40,705 nucleotides of DNA from an uncultured Spirochaetaceae bacterium (GCA_944390725.1 CALXQU010000016.1:1-40705), one strand, 5' to 3'; positions 33,921 through 40,705 are shown, counted from the stretch's first letter. The notes: generated by a model from the letters alone, not told the origin. Translations and numbers: made by a program.

Positions 33921-34562
33921 TCAGCGGTCGGCATGGTTCTCCAGGAGATATGCGCTTTCCGTCCCCAGAGCGGCAGCCAGCGCCGCAACGGAAGCGGCCT
34001 GCGCCCTGTTGATGTCCCTTTCGCGCTGCTCGTACTGCTGGATGGTGCGGACGGGAACGCCTGAGGCCCTGGCCAGCTGCGACTGCGAGAGTCCCTGGCG
34101 GATCCTCATGTTCTTCAGCCTCGTCTCCTTCCTGCAGATGCTGTCGATCCTCTCGATGCCTTGCATGATATCCATCTCATGGTATGGATGGTACATGTCC
34201 CTTATCCCAGTGATGCCGATCGTCTCCTCGATTTCCCTGAAGGTCAGCGCGCTCCACCACTGGTAGTAGGCGAGGATCCATCCTGTCCAGTGCTCCTCGG
34301 TCCTGTGGAACCTGATGCGCGGCTCCCGGATCCTGTAGGCCATCCCTGCAGCTTCGAGGACGCGGCCTGCGAGCTCTATGCCGGACATGCCGGTGATGTA
34401 CATGTAATCGCCGGCCTCGAATCTCCTGGCGAAGCGGCTGCCGATGAAGAGCCGGAAGAAGTCCTCGATTGTGAAGCCCGCATCATTCACGGCATAGTCA
34501 AGCATGAAAGCCATGTTGTCCTGTGCAGGCTGGAGGTATACCTCATCGTATGCGCGGATCAT
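33921..34562 (-). CDS. Predicted antitoxin: DUF3791-like N-terminus with C-terminal HTH
   Basis: The 213-residue protein has three visible parts. Residues 1-70 resemble DUF3791-type partners (YLQPAQDNMAFMLDYAVND, then SGMSGIEL-like ITGMSGIELAGRVL). Residues 84-133 carry the motif HRTEEHWTGWILAYYQW and a YHEMDI segment. Residues 152-200 are an XRE-type helix-turn-helix (RQGLSQSQLARASG). DUF3791 partners commonly sit next to DUF3990 proteins, as here. The inference is an antitoxin that neutralises the upstream gene product and represses the operon through its HTH. Its ATG at 34562 overlaps the toxin gene by 20 nt. Family names are from recall. Confidence 0.72.
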   Translation of the reverse strand: MIRAYDEVYLQPAQDNMAFMLDYAVNDAGFTIEDFFRLFIGSRFARRFEAGDYMYITGMSGIELAGRVLEAAGMAYRIREPRIRFHRTEEHWTGWILAYYQWWSALTFREIEETIGITGIRDMYHPYHEMDIMQGIERIDSICRKETRLKNMRIRQGLSQSQLARASGVPVRTIQQYEQRERDINRAQAASVAALAAALGTESAYLLENHADR

Positions 34563-35223
34563 CCCTCTTTATCCCCTTCCTCATGATATCCGTGATGAAC
34601 AGGTCATCCCTGTCCAGCGTGAATCTCCCGCCATAGAGATAGCTATCCCTCGCTTCACGGTCACGTCTCATCCTTTTCGCATGGTATTCCTTGGCATCGA
34701 CCCGGAAAGCTCCTCTGTATTCGATCCTGCTGAAGGCTTTCTCCCTTTTCAGTACATACTGCATCCCTAGGTTACCCAGCCTCATTGCCCGGCCCAGGGC
34801 CTGTATGGATAGCGCTCCGTTGAGGAAATCCTCCGCGAAGGCGAAATAGCTGTCATCAGCCCTCCAGCCGAAGATCGCATCATAGCCGCTGTAATCGATA
34901 AGGAAGTTCTCGCGGAGATATTCCAGGGCAGCGGCAGCCAGCTGGCCTTTCATAAGGAATGTCCTGTTATCGAGCAGGATGGAGATCCATGTAAGGATAT
35001 CACGCTGGTCTAGGTCAAGCACTTCCAGCCCTGTCTCATCCAGGCGGTATTCGTTCACGAATCCATCCCCATCCGGATCCGCGGCTGACCATTCCCTGGC
35101 TAGCTCGATGTCCATCGTGCAGTAGAAGCCAAGGCCATAGTCATTGTTCCTTTTTCCTTGTCCGTATACCGGCTTCCCGACTTCCTGCCGCGACCCATGA
35201 TACAGCGTCAGTATCCTATTCAT
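34543..35223 (-). CDS. DUF3990 ADP-ribosyltransferase-like predicted toxin
   Basis: The 226-residue protein has the DUF3990 fold signature of the ART clan: LYHGS (residues 7-11), DYGLGFYCT (28-36) and VNEY (56-59). A C-terminal part follows with YDAIFGWRADDSYF and RLGNLGMQYVLK. These match typical DUF3990 proteins, proposed to modify a target by ADP-ribosylation; the target is unknown. It has no signal peptide, so it acts inside the cell. I start at ATG 35223 because TATAAT sits 6 nt before it with TTGCAG 17 nt further up, making it leaderless; an ATG at 35238 overlaps that box. It precedes the antitoxin gene in one operon. Confidence 0.75.
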   Translation of the reverse strand: MNRILTLYHGSRQEVGKPVYGQGKRNNDYGLGFYCTMDIELAREWSAADPDGDGFVNEYRLDETGLEVLDLDQRDILTWISILLDNRTFLMKGQLAAAALEYLRENFLIDYSGYDAIFGWRADDSYFAFAEDFLNGALSIQALGRAMRLGNLGMQYVLKREKAFSRIEYRGAFRVDAKEYHAKRMRRDREARDSYLYGGRFTLDRDDLFITDIMRKGIKRDDPRIR

Positions 35224-35229
35224 GCCAAT

Positions 35230-35258
35230 ATTATACATCTACAGGAGTATAGCTGCAA
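35230..35258 (-). promoter_or_regulatory. Leaderless promoter of the toxin-antitoxin operon
   Basis: On the minus strand TTGCAG (35258-35253), a 17-nt spacer and consensus TATAAT (35235-35230) are followed by 6 nt and ATG 35223. The predicted transcript starts on the start codon itself. Confidence 0.7.
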
Positions 35259-35340
35259 ATATCCCGTTCATCGCATGATGTAAGGTAGCCAGCACATCTG
35301 GGCGGATGCATCCATAAGACACCATGGGCGGTATGGCCAT

Positions 35341-35367
35341 TACGAAGAAGAGGGCGTTTCCGCCCTC
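35341..35367 (-). terminator. Terminator of fusA
   Basis: On the minus strand GAGGGCG-GAAA-CGCCCTC (35367-35350), a 7-bp stem with a GAAA tetraloop, is followed by TTCTTC. It lies 6 nt after the fusA stop. Confidence 0.75.
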
Positions 35368-35372
35368 CCTCA

Positions 35373-37400
35373 TCACTGCTTCTCGCTGTAGTGCGAGAAC
35401 TCCATGCTGAATGATCCGCGTCCCTGCGTCGCTGACCTGAGGTCCGTCGTGTAGCCGAACATCTTCGCAAGAGGCGCTTCCGCGCTGACGATATCCCCGC
35501 CTGGGCGTGATTCCATGCTGATGACGATGCCTCCGCGCTGGGTGAGCGATGACATCACGTCGCCGATATACTCCGATGGCACCGATACCTGGACTTTCAT
35601 CACAGGCTCCATGAGCATCGGATCGGCTTCCGATGCGGCTTTGTCGAAGGCCATGGCAGCTGCCGATGTGAAGGCGAGCGTGGATGCCGTGTTCTCGTCG
35701 TAGCCGATCGCTGTCACATCCGCCTCGATATCAGTGCACTCATAGCCGAACTTGATACCGCTGGTGAAGGCTCCCTCGATGCCGCTCCTGATAGCCTCGA
35801 CCATCTCCTCGGGTATATCCCTTGTCTTGGCGGAGATGGTGAGCTTATTGCCGCTCTTAGGCGGAAGCGGCTTGACCCTGACGGTGACTGATGCCGTGTT
35901 CTCCTTGCCGGCAATCGTGCGCTCGAATACCTCTGTCGCCTCGGCCTCGTTCCTGATGCATTCCCTGTAGCTGACCTGCGGGTTGCCGACCCTGGCGTCG
36001 ATCTTCATCTCCTTCGTGATCCTCGTCACGAGGACATCGAGATGGAGCTCTCCCATCCCGGAGATGATGAGCTGGCCGGTCTCCTGGTCATCCTTGTAGG
36101 AGAATGTCGGATCCTCTATCGCCAGCATCTCCAGCGCCTTCCTCAGCTTGTCCATCTCGCTGGTGCTCCTTGGCTCGATGGCGATGGAGATGACCGGGTT
36201 GGGGAAGGTCATCTTCTCAAGGAGATACGGATGCTTCTCATCGCCGATCGTGTCGCCGGTCTGCGTGAGCCTGAAGCCGATAATCACCCCGATATCGCCA
36301 GCCTTGAGCTCGGAAAGCTCCTCAGGCCTGTCCGCATGCATCCTCAGCAGCCTGTTGATCCTTTCCTTCTTGCCCTTGCTGACGTTGTATACGCCGAGTC
36401 CCTTCTTCAGCGTCCCGGAGTATACCCTCACGAAGCACATCGGTCCGGAGTGCGGGTCTACCTGGATTTTGAAGATAAGCGCCTCAAGCGGGCCAGACTG
36501 GCTATGCCTGAGAAGCTCGGTCTTGCCTGTCTTGGCATTGATGATCTCCTTGTCCGCGACCTCGAGAGGCGAGGGCAGGAGGTCGACGATGCCGTCAAGG
36601 AGCGTCTGCACGCCGATGTTCTTCAGCGATGAGCCGACGAACACAGGGAGGAGCCCCCTGTCGAGCACGCCCTTCTTCAGCGCGGAGATGATCATATCCT
36701 CGGGGATATCGCTGCCTTCGAAGAAGAGCTCCATGATCTCATCGGAATATGCAGATACGCCATCGATGAGCTTCTCCCTCCACTCGTCGGCCCTGGCCTG
36801 CTCCGATGCGGGAATCGCTGAGCGCGTAATCGTCTTGCCCTCATCATCGGCGCTGAATTCCAGGTATTCCATGTGGATGAGGTCAATCACCCCGGAGAAG
36901 GAGTTCTCGCTTCCCACAGGGAGGAAGAGCGGCACCGGATTCTCGTTGAGCTTCTTCCTCATCTCCTCGATGACGGCATAGAAGTCCGCGCCGAGCCTGT
37001 CCATCTTGTTGACGAAGGCGATGCGCGGGACCGAGTATCTGTCAGCCTGCCTCCAGACCGTCTCCGTCTGCGGCTCTACGCCTCCTACTGCGCAGAATAC
37101 GCCGACTGCCCCGTCAAGCACGCGCAGCGACCTCTCGACCTCTGCCGTGAAGTCCACATGTCCCGGAGTGTCTATGATATTTATCTGATGGTCTCTCCAG
37201 TAGCAGGTCGTCGCTGCGCTGGTGATGGTGATGCCCCTGTCCTGTTCCTGCTGCATCCAGTCCATCGTCGCCTCGCCGTTGTCGACTTCGCCGATGCGAT
37301 GGTTCTCCCCCGTATAGTAGAGGATCCTTTCCGTAGTGGTTGTCTTGCCGGCATCGATGTGGGCCATGATGCCTATATTGCGTATCCTGTTATCGTCCAT
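35373..37400 (-). CDS. fusA: Elongation factor G
   Basis: The 675-residue translational GTPase is expected to drive ribosome translocation or recycling. All GTPase motifs are intact: AHIDAGKT (residues 13-20), the switch I stretch ending [18 protein letters not shown] with the catalytic His81, and NKMD. Domains II-V follow in standard order, and the protein ends with GRGSFSMEF. Spirochaetes can carry specialised EF-G pairs (spdEFG1/2); which member this is cannot be told by eye. I start at ATG 37400 ([10 protein letters not shown]). An upstream in-frame ATG at 37421 would include the probable -10, and no Shine-Dalgarno site is present. It lies 38 nt downstream of the S24 repressor gene. Confidence 0.92.
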   Translation of the reverse strand: MDDNRIRNIGIMAHIDAGKTTTTERILYYTGENHRIGEVDNGEATMDWMQQEQDRGITITSAATTCYWRDHQINIIDTPGHVDFTAEVERSLRVLDGAVGVFCAVGGVEPQTETVWRQADRYSVPRIAFVNKMDRLGADFYAVIEEMRKKLNENPVPLFLPVGSENSFSGVIDLIHMEYLEFSADDEGKTITRSAIPASEQARADEWREKLIDGVSAYSDEIMELFFEGSDIPEDMIISALKKGVLDRGLLPVFVGSSLKNIGVQTLLDGIVDLLPSPLEVADKEIINAKTGKTELLRHSQSGPLEALIFKIQVDPHSGPMCFVRVYSGTLKKGLGVYNVSKGKKERINRLLRMHADRPEELSELKAGDIGVIIGFRLTQTGDTIGDEKHPYLLEKMTFPNPVISIAIEPRSTSEMDKLRKALEMLAIEDPTFSYKDDQETGQLIISGMGELHLDVLVTRITKEMKIDARVGNPQVSYRECIRNEAEATEVFERTIAGKENTASVTVRVKPLPPKSGNKLTISAKTRDIPEEMVEAIRSGIEGAFTSGIKFGYECTDIEADVTAIGYDENTASTLAFTSAAAMAFDKAASEADPMLMEPVMKVQVSVPSEYIGDVMSSLTQRGGIVISMESRPGGDIVSAEAPLAKMFGYTTDLRSATQGRGSFSMEFSHYSEKQ

Positions 37401-37409
37401 GGCGATGAC

Positions 37410-37437
37410 AAGATACCACAAAACAGGAAGATGTAGA
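37410..37437 (-). promoter_or_regulatory. Putative fusA promoter
   Basis: On the minus strand TCTACA (37437-37432), a 16-nt spacer and TATCTT (37415-37410), preceded by TGG (extended -10), lie 9 nt before ATG 37400. This suggests a leader of two or three bases. Confidence 0.45.
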
Positions 37438-37438
37438 A

Positions 37439-38083
37439 TCAGTACATCTCGTTATGTATCCAGCCGATGACCTTGCCGAGGATCCTCACCCCGTCGGACT
37501 CGGCATCGACGGTGCGGGTAGGGTAGTTCCTGTTCTCGCTGATGATGGTGAGCCTGTTCTTCGGCGCGTCGAACGAGAGCCTCTTCACCATGATGTCCCC
37601 GGCGAAGGCGATGACATAGATGCCCTCTCCCTTTATCGTCCCCTTGGAGAAGAAGACATAATCCCCTGGATATATATTGGCATCGACCATGCTGTCGCCC
37701 TTCACCTCGGCGCTGACGATGGTGGACTTGTCCGTGACGCCGCGTGTCATCGACTCAGGGATCTGGATGCGCTTGAGCGTGATGCTGTCCTCGGGAAGGT
37801 AGTCCTCGCCATATCCTGCGGATATCTTCTGCGAGATAAGCGGCACGGAGATATATCCTTCCGCAGGCTTGCAGTCATCCTGCTTCCAGCCGAGGATCTC
37901 CCATGGGTCCACGTCGAAGACCCTGGCAAGATCCTCTATCCTGGAGTAGGGGATATTCCCTATCTTGTCGGTCTCATACTTGAATATAGTCTGCTTGGTA
38001 GTGCCTACTGCCTTGCCAAGCTCTTCCTGAGTCATCTTCCTGCTTTCCCTTAGCCTCTTTATCTTGTCACCCATTGATTCCAT
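37439..38083 (-). CDS. XRE-HTH / S24 peptidase self-cleaving repressor
   Basis: The 214-residue repressor is of the LexA/CI type. Residues 4-60 are an XRE helix-turn-helix ([20 protein letters not shown]). Residues 76-214 are an S24 peptidase domain with the Ala89-Gly90 cleavage bond (KISAGYG), the Ser131 nucleophile (KGDSMVD) and the Lys167 general base (MVKRL). Autocleavage on a RecA signal would lift repression. The XRE rather than winged-helix domain resembles phage CI or HdiR repressors more than true LexA, though no phage genes are nearby. The ATG at 38083 has GAGGTG 5 nt upstream. The -10 lies in a perfect palindrome, suggesting autoregulation. Confidence 0.87.
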   Translation of the reverse strand: MESMGDKIKRLRESRKMTQEELGKAVGTTKQTIFKYETDKIGNIPYSRIEDLARVFDVDPWEILGWKQDDCKPAEGYISVPLISQKISAGYGEDYLPEDSITLKRIQIPESMTRGVTDKSTIVSAEVKGDSMVDANIYPGDYVFFSKGTIKGEGIYVIAFAGDIMVKRLSFDAPKNRLTIISENRNYPTRTVDAESDGVRILGKVIGWIHNEMY

Positions 38084-38097
38084 CAAGTCACCTCAGA

Positions 38098-38113
38098 GGT
38101 TGATTATACAACC
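38098..38113. promoter_or_regulatory. Palindromic operator over the -10 of the S24 repressor gene
   Basis: GGTTG and CAACC form a perfect inverted repeat around ATTATA, which is the -10 (TATAAT) on the minus strand. A dimeric repressor bound here would block the promoter; the adjacent S24 protein is the obvious candidate. Confidence 0.6.
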
Positions 38114-38130
38114 ATGAGGCAACTTTGCAA
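38103..38130 (-). promoter_or_regulatory. Promoter of the S24 repressor gene
   Basis: On the minus strand TTGCAA (38130-38125), a 16-nt spacer and consensus TATAAT (38108-38103) give a leader of about 13 nt containing GAGGTG before ATG 38083. Confidence 0.7.
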
Positions 38131-38222
38131 ATGGAAAGTGATACCGCAAAGCCAAAAGTGCCTGCATCCAGGCTGACAAAGCCATCCCGAGATGAAAAAC
38201 CGAAAAATCGTGCAGAAAAGTG

Positions 38223-38255
38223 TTGACAATCCACAACTGGGGGGGGGGGTATATT
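38223..38255 (+). promoter_or_regulatory. Poly-G spacer promoter of the lipoprotein gene (probably phase-variable)
   Basis: A perfect -35, TTGACA (38223-38228), and a good -10, TATATT (38250-38255), are separated by 21 nt. The last 11 nt of the spacer are G. Seven G would give the optimal 17-nt spacing, so gain or loss of G by strand slippage should tune transcription. Confidence 0.75.
38239..38249 (+). repeat. Homopolymer tract of 11 G
   Basis: An uninterrupted run of eleven G lies immediately upstream of the -10 of the lipoprotein gene. I see no other homopolymer of this length in the window. Confidence 0.95.
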
Positions 38256-38286
38256 TAGTGCATCAATAATCGGAGGATTTCGAAGT

Positions 38287-39441
38287 ATGAAGAAATTCAT
38301 TACAATCGCGCTCGCAGTAGCGGTGCTCTTCTCGTTTGCTGCATGCCAGGAACCAATCGATGTGAATGGCTACGTCCCTACAGGGCTCTCCATCCAGTAC
38401 AATGGTGAGGACATCCTCGTAGGAGAGGCATTCGATGCGACTCAGTATTCCGCGACAATCACCTACAAAAACGGAAAGCCCGGCGAGTATGCAGGCCAGT
38501 TCGCTCTTATGGATTCGTCTGATGTTGCAACCACAAAATATGCTACTGGTGTTTACGTGACGGCTTCCGTACAGGGCGAGACAGCTCCAATTAATGCTGT
38601 CTACACGCCGACTGTCTATGCAGTTGAGAAGGTCGTTGCTGATGTTTCCGGCGCTACAGTCAAGGAAGTTGCAGTTGGTTCGACTTCTGTCGGCCTCGAT
38701 GGCGTCACCGTGACTGCATACTATGACAACGGCAAGACCAAGGATGTTACAGCTCTGGCAACAGCAACGGTCACAGGCGGAACGGCTGATGCAGGCACCG
38801 GCAAGGCAGTAACATTCGAGCAGGTTCTTGGAACGGCTGTAACTGTTGAAGGAGAATGGAAGGTCAATGTCGTAAATGCAAAGGCCTATGATGAAAGCAA
38901 GTTCTCTCACCTTGATATTACAGTAGAGTATCAGGATGCTACATCCAGTGCAAAGCAGGATACAGCATGGATTACTGATAAGGCAGTGATTACGGTAAAG
39001 GCTGTTGACTCAAATGGCAATACAAGGACTCTTGATTATGCATCTTCTTCCATTGATGGAAGCAAGTATGCGGCAAGTGAGTCTACAGCTGCACTTTCAG
39101 TCGGCAAGGATGCCAAGACAATCACAATCACAGCCGTACAGAACAATAAGGTTGTACAGGATACTGCCACAATCGATGCTGGTACGGACTATGTTAAGAC
39201 AATAACAGCTGTTACTGCATCTGGTTCATATGCTGCGGGTGAAACCGTTCCTACGACTGCACTGACTGCTACATGCACATGGGCTAGCGGCGAAACCGAA
39301 GGCAAGGTATATGCTGGTTCGTACGCATTCCCGAATGGCGGAAAAGCACCAACATCCACAGGAAATATCACAGTTTTCTGCACATATGGCAAGAACTACT
39401 CTCAGGTCAGCGAGCAGAATGTGAGCATCACGGTTAAGTAA
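38287..39441 (+). CDS. Surface lipoprotein with tandem Ig-like modules
   Basis: The 384-residue predicted lipoprotein has a signal peptide at residues 1-19 ending in the lipobox FAAC, with the lipidated cysteine at 20. The mature part is Thr-, Ala- and Val-rich beta sequence in about four modules (roughly 28-110, 113-190, 205-290 and 300-384). Two carry the YxNGK pattern of bacterial Ig-like (Big) domains (ITYKNGKPGEY, AYYDNGKTKDVTAL). There is no enzyme motif. The C-terminal half is richer in A and T than the housekeeping genes. The ATG at 38287 has GGAGG 10 nt upstream. The promoter holds the G11 tract, so expression may switch on and off. A role in adhesion or antigenic variation is inference. 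Confidence 0.8.
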   Translation: MKKFITIALAVAVLFSFAACQEPIDVNGYVPTGLSIQYNGEDILVGEAFDATQYSATITYKNGKPGEYAGQFALMDSSDVATTKYATGVYVTASVQGETAPINAVYTPTVYAVEKVVADVSGATVKEVAVGSTSVGLDGVTVTAYYDNGKTKDVTALATATVTGGTADAGTGKAVTFEQVLGTAVTVEGEWKVNVVNAKAYDESKFSHLDITVEYQDATSSAKQDTAWITDKAVITVKAVDSNGNTRTLDYASSSIDGSKYAASESTAALSVGKDAKTITITAVQNNKVVQDTATIDAGTDYVKTITAVTASGSYAAGETVPTTALTATCTWASGETEGKVYAGSYAFPNGGKAPTSTGNITVFCTYGKNYSQVSEQNVSITVK

Positions 39442-39455
39442 GACCTGATGGAATC

Positions 39456-39473
39456 TGTTCTCTTCAGAGAACA
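39456..39473. promoter_or_regulatory. Palindrome between the lipoprotein and HTH genes
   Basis: TGTTCTC and GAGAACA pair perfectly around TTCA, directly before the AGGAGG of the next gene. It could be an mRNA hairpin, a partial attenuator or an operator. It has the same GTTCT-N6-AGAAC plan as the palindrome before aroDE. Confidence 0.5.
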
Positions 39474-39486
39474 CTAGGAGGGAACT

Positions 39487-39684
39487 ATGGAAGAAAGAGA
39501 TTCTCTCCGAAAGAAGCACTGGGTCTCGCTGGACAAGAGGCAGGAATGCCTGGCTCTGTTCCAGGAAGGGAACGGGTACAAGAGCACGGCCACTATGACT
39601 GGGCTGAACAAGTACACGGTCAGGGACTACAGGCGGCGGTACGCCCAGGGCGATGACTCATGGGCATACCGGGAAAGGGTGTGA
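39487..39684 (+). CDS. Small HTH protein, possibly transposase-derived
   Basis: The 65-residue basic protein has a helix-turn-helix-like segment (about residues 15-55: KRQECLALFQEGNGYKS, then TGLNKYTVRDYRRRY). This resembles the N-terminal DNA-binding domain of IS3-type OrfA proteins. No OrfB, terminal repeats or target duplication is visible, so it is either an insertion-sequence remnant or a small independent regulator. The ATG has a strong AGGAGG 5 nt upstream, which argues that it is translated. It follows the lipoprotein gene by 45 nt across a hairpin and may be co-transcribed with it. Confidence 0.55.
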   Translation: MEERDSLRKKHWVSLDKRQECLALFQEGNGYKSTATMTGLNKYTVRDYRRRYAQGDDSWAYRERV

Positions 39685-39710
39685 TGCCCTATATGGAGAT
39701 ATCAATGCTA

Positions 39711-39732
39711 GGGCTCTCGGTAACGGGAGCCC
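39711..39732 (+). terminator. Hairpin after the small HTH gene
   Basis: A 9-bp stem (GGGCTCTCG with CGGGAGCCC, one G-T pair) is closed by GTAA, a GNRA tetraloop. No immediate T-run follows; a T-rich stretch comes about 15 nt later. It is probably the end of the lipoprotein-HTH transcript. Confidence 0.5.
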
Positions 39733-39806
39733 GATATTTGGGCTTGTCTATATATCTTTATAAGTATTTTGTTTCCAAACGACAAATCCAGATTACCTGA
39801 AAACCA

Positions 39807-39836
39807 GAAGCACGGCTTCATCCCCAGCCGTGCTTC
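39807..39836 (-). terminator. Terminator of the edge gene
   Basis: An 11-bp stem (GAAGCACGGCT with AGCCGTGCTTC) has an 8-nt loop and, on the minus strand, is followed by TGGTTTTC. It lies about 30 nt past the stop of the minus-strand gene at 39867. Confidence 0.65.
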
Positions 39837-39866
39837 AACAGTAAATATAAGGATTAAGGTTTCCTA

Positions 39867-40705
39867 TCAGCATGAACCGCTTCCAGCAGATTTTACCCTC
39901 AGCGCCTCCCTGAAGGCCTCCTCCATTCCCCATCCTAGGGGATACGCCAGCCTCGACACGGTCGAGAGCAGCATGGTCCTGTATCCGTCCCTGTGGAACT
40001 GCCTCCTCATATGCTTCGTGTCAGTATCAAGGATATCCGCAGACCTGGAAAGCGAGATTCCCTCCCTCCTGTATGCCTCTCTTATGGCATAGGTGATGTC
40101 ATCCCTCTCAAGGACAGGGTCGCATCCATCCTCAGATGGCCTTATGTCTATCTCCGTTGCATTGGGATCCATTATCCTCAGGAAGTCCAGGTAGGAGAGG
40201 GACAGCCACCTGAGTATGCTGTTGAGCTTTATGATGGTCATGTCCCATCCGCCTGTCCTCCCGTACCTCTTGCTCAGCTCCCTCTCATCCAATGGCATAT
40301 AGTCAGCTATCGTCCTTGAGAGGATGAACAGCATGGCAACGCCCCTCATGGACAAGGGACCGAATGATGCCTTCTGCTTCCTTATCCCATCATCAGGTAT
40401 GCTGTTCATCCTGATAAGGCCATATACATCGATGCCAAGCATATCAGCTGTCTCATTGATTGATGCCACCGTAGGCCTTGATGCCTTGGGTATCCTCATG
40501 CCGGATGACTTAGCCATTGATAGGTACATGTCATTGGAGAATGACATGGTCCTCCCTGACGGATGCCATTCCATTGAAGGCAGACCTGATATGAACTCCG
40601 AGAGGTCCATATCAAGGTAAGGCAGCATAGAGTCCATGGCCTCGAGGCTGAGGTAGGACGTGATGTCATAGGTATCCCTTAGGCGATAGCCGGATACGGC
40701 GAGAC
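39867..40705 (-). CDS. Unknown protein with HTH-like segments, cut by the window edge
   Basis: I do not recognise this family. The reading frame stays open through 40705, so the ATG at 40637 is probably internal and the true start lies outside the window; at least 278 residues are visible. It has no signal peptide or membrane helix. Two or three helix-turn-helix-like stretches appear: near the middle (RPTVASINETADMLGIDVYG) and near the C-terminus (GISLSRSADILDTDTKHMRR). A hydrophobic helix (MRGVAMLFILSRTIADY) lies between them. A DNA-binding role is possible but unproven. A good terminator follows at 39807-39836. Confidence 0.6.
   Translation of the reverse strand, partial: LAVSGYRLRDTYDITSYLSLEAMDSMLPYLDMDLSEFISGLPSMEWHPSGRTMSFSNDMYLSMAKSSGMRIPKASRPTVASINETADMLGIDVYGLIRMNSIPDDGIRKQKASFGPLSMRGVAMLFILSRTIADYMPLDERELSKRYGRTGGWDMTIIKLNSILRWLSLSYLDFLRIMDPNATEIDIRPSEDGCDPVLERDDITYAIREAYRREGISLSRSADILDTDTKHMRRQFHRDGYRTMLLSTVSRLAYPLGWGMEEAFREALRVKSAGSGSC

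Noticed and set aside
37439..38255. The S24 repressor as evidence of a prophage.
   Set aside because: No integrase, structural or lysis genes and no attachment repeats are visible around it; both neighbours are non-phage genes.
1..40705. tRNA, rRNA, CRISPR arrays and known riboswitches.
   Set aside because: I looked for cloverleaf-like segments, conserved rRNA stretches, regularly spaced repeats and long structured leaders and saw none. Small RNAs in intergenic gaps cannot be excluded by eye.

Overview
The window is a gene-dense stretch of a bacterial chromosome, clearly GC-rich in its genes, with no rRNA, tRNA or CRISPR array. The gene set points to a diderm spirochaete, perhaps of the Sphaerochaeta/Treponema group. 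The reasons are an XPB-type helicase paired with a helicase-associated protein, a fused AroD-AroE, two EF-G paralogues, an amino-acid binding protein whose mature part begins with a GGSKE-like stretch, and a poly-G tract in a lipoprotein promoter. This placement is inferred from gene families, not from a marker gene.

Layout. 25-801: DUF1963-type protein. 946-3226 (minus): DUF212 membrane protein, RsmB-like rRNA methyltransferase and a DUF362 ferredoxin-like protein, joined by 4-nt overlaps. 3300-6445 (plus): aconitase and isocitrate dehydrogenase. 6408-9224 (minus, convergent): a 3-hydroxyisobutyrate dehydrogenase-like enzyme, citrate synthase and a HAD phosphatase. Together these supply the oxidative TCA arm from citrate to 2-oxoglutarate, and the isocitrate dehydrogenase looks NAD-dependent. 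9295-14432 (minus): MMPL/RND exporter, Maf pyrophosphatase, ABC-F ATPase. 14594-20904: shikimate pathway genes (aroDE on plus; aroK and aroC on minus), with the XPB helicase pair in the aroK-aroC operon. 20934-24993: small membrane protein, dGTPase and NrdR (both dNTP control), an ACT-domain protein with a THEP1-like NTPase, and an inositol-monophosphatase-family enzyme. 25032-29023: mfd and trmB. 29124-31504: three-gene polar amino-acid ABC importer. 31572-33650: divergent EF-G-like GTPase. 33921-35223: DUF3990 ADP-ribosyltransferase-like toxin with an HTH antitoxin. 35373-38083: EF-G and an S24 self-cleaving repressor. 38287-39684: an Ig-like surface lipoprotein and a small HTH protein. 39867 to the end: an unknown gene cut by the window edge.

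Two regulatory themes stand out. First, the lipoprotein promoter has a consensus -35 and a good -10 separated by 21 nt, 11 of which are an uninterrupted G run. This is the classic design of a phase-variable promoter that switches by slipped-strand mispairing, next to a divergent S24 repressor whose own -10 lies inside a perfect palindrome. Second, at least eight transcription units begin with genes that have no Shine-Dalgarno sequence but carry a -10 box ending only 5-9 nt before the start codon, usually with a -35 at 16-18 nt. This is the pattern of leaderless mRNAs. Genes inside operons, by contrast, mostly have clear AGGAGG-like sites. Convergent genes often overlap by tens of bases.
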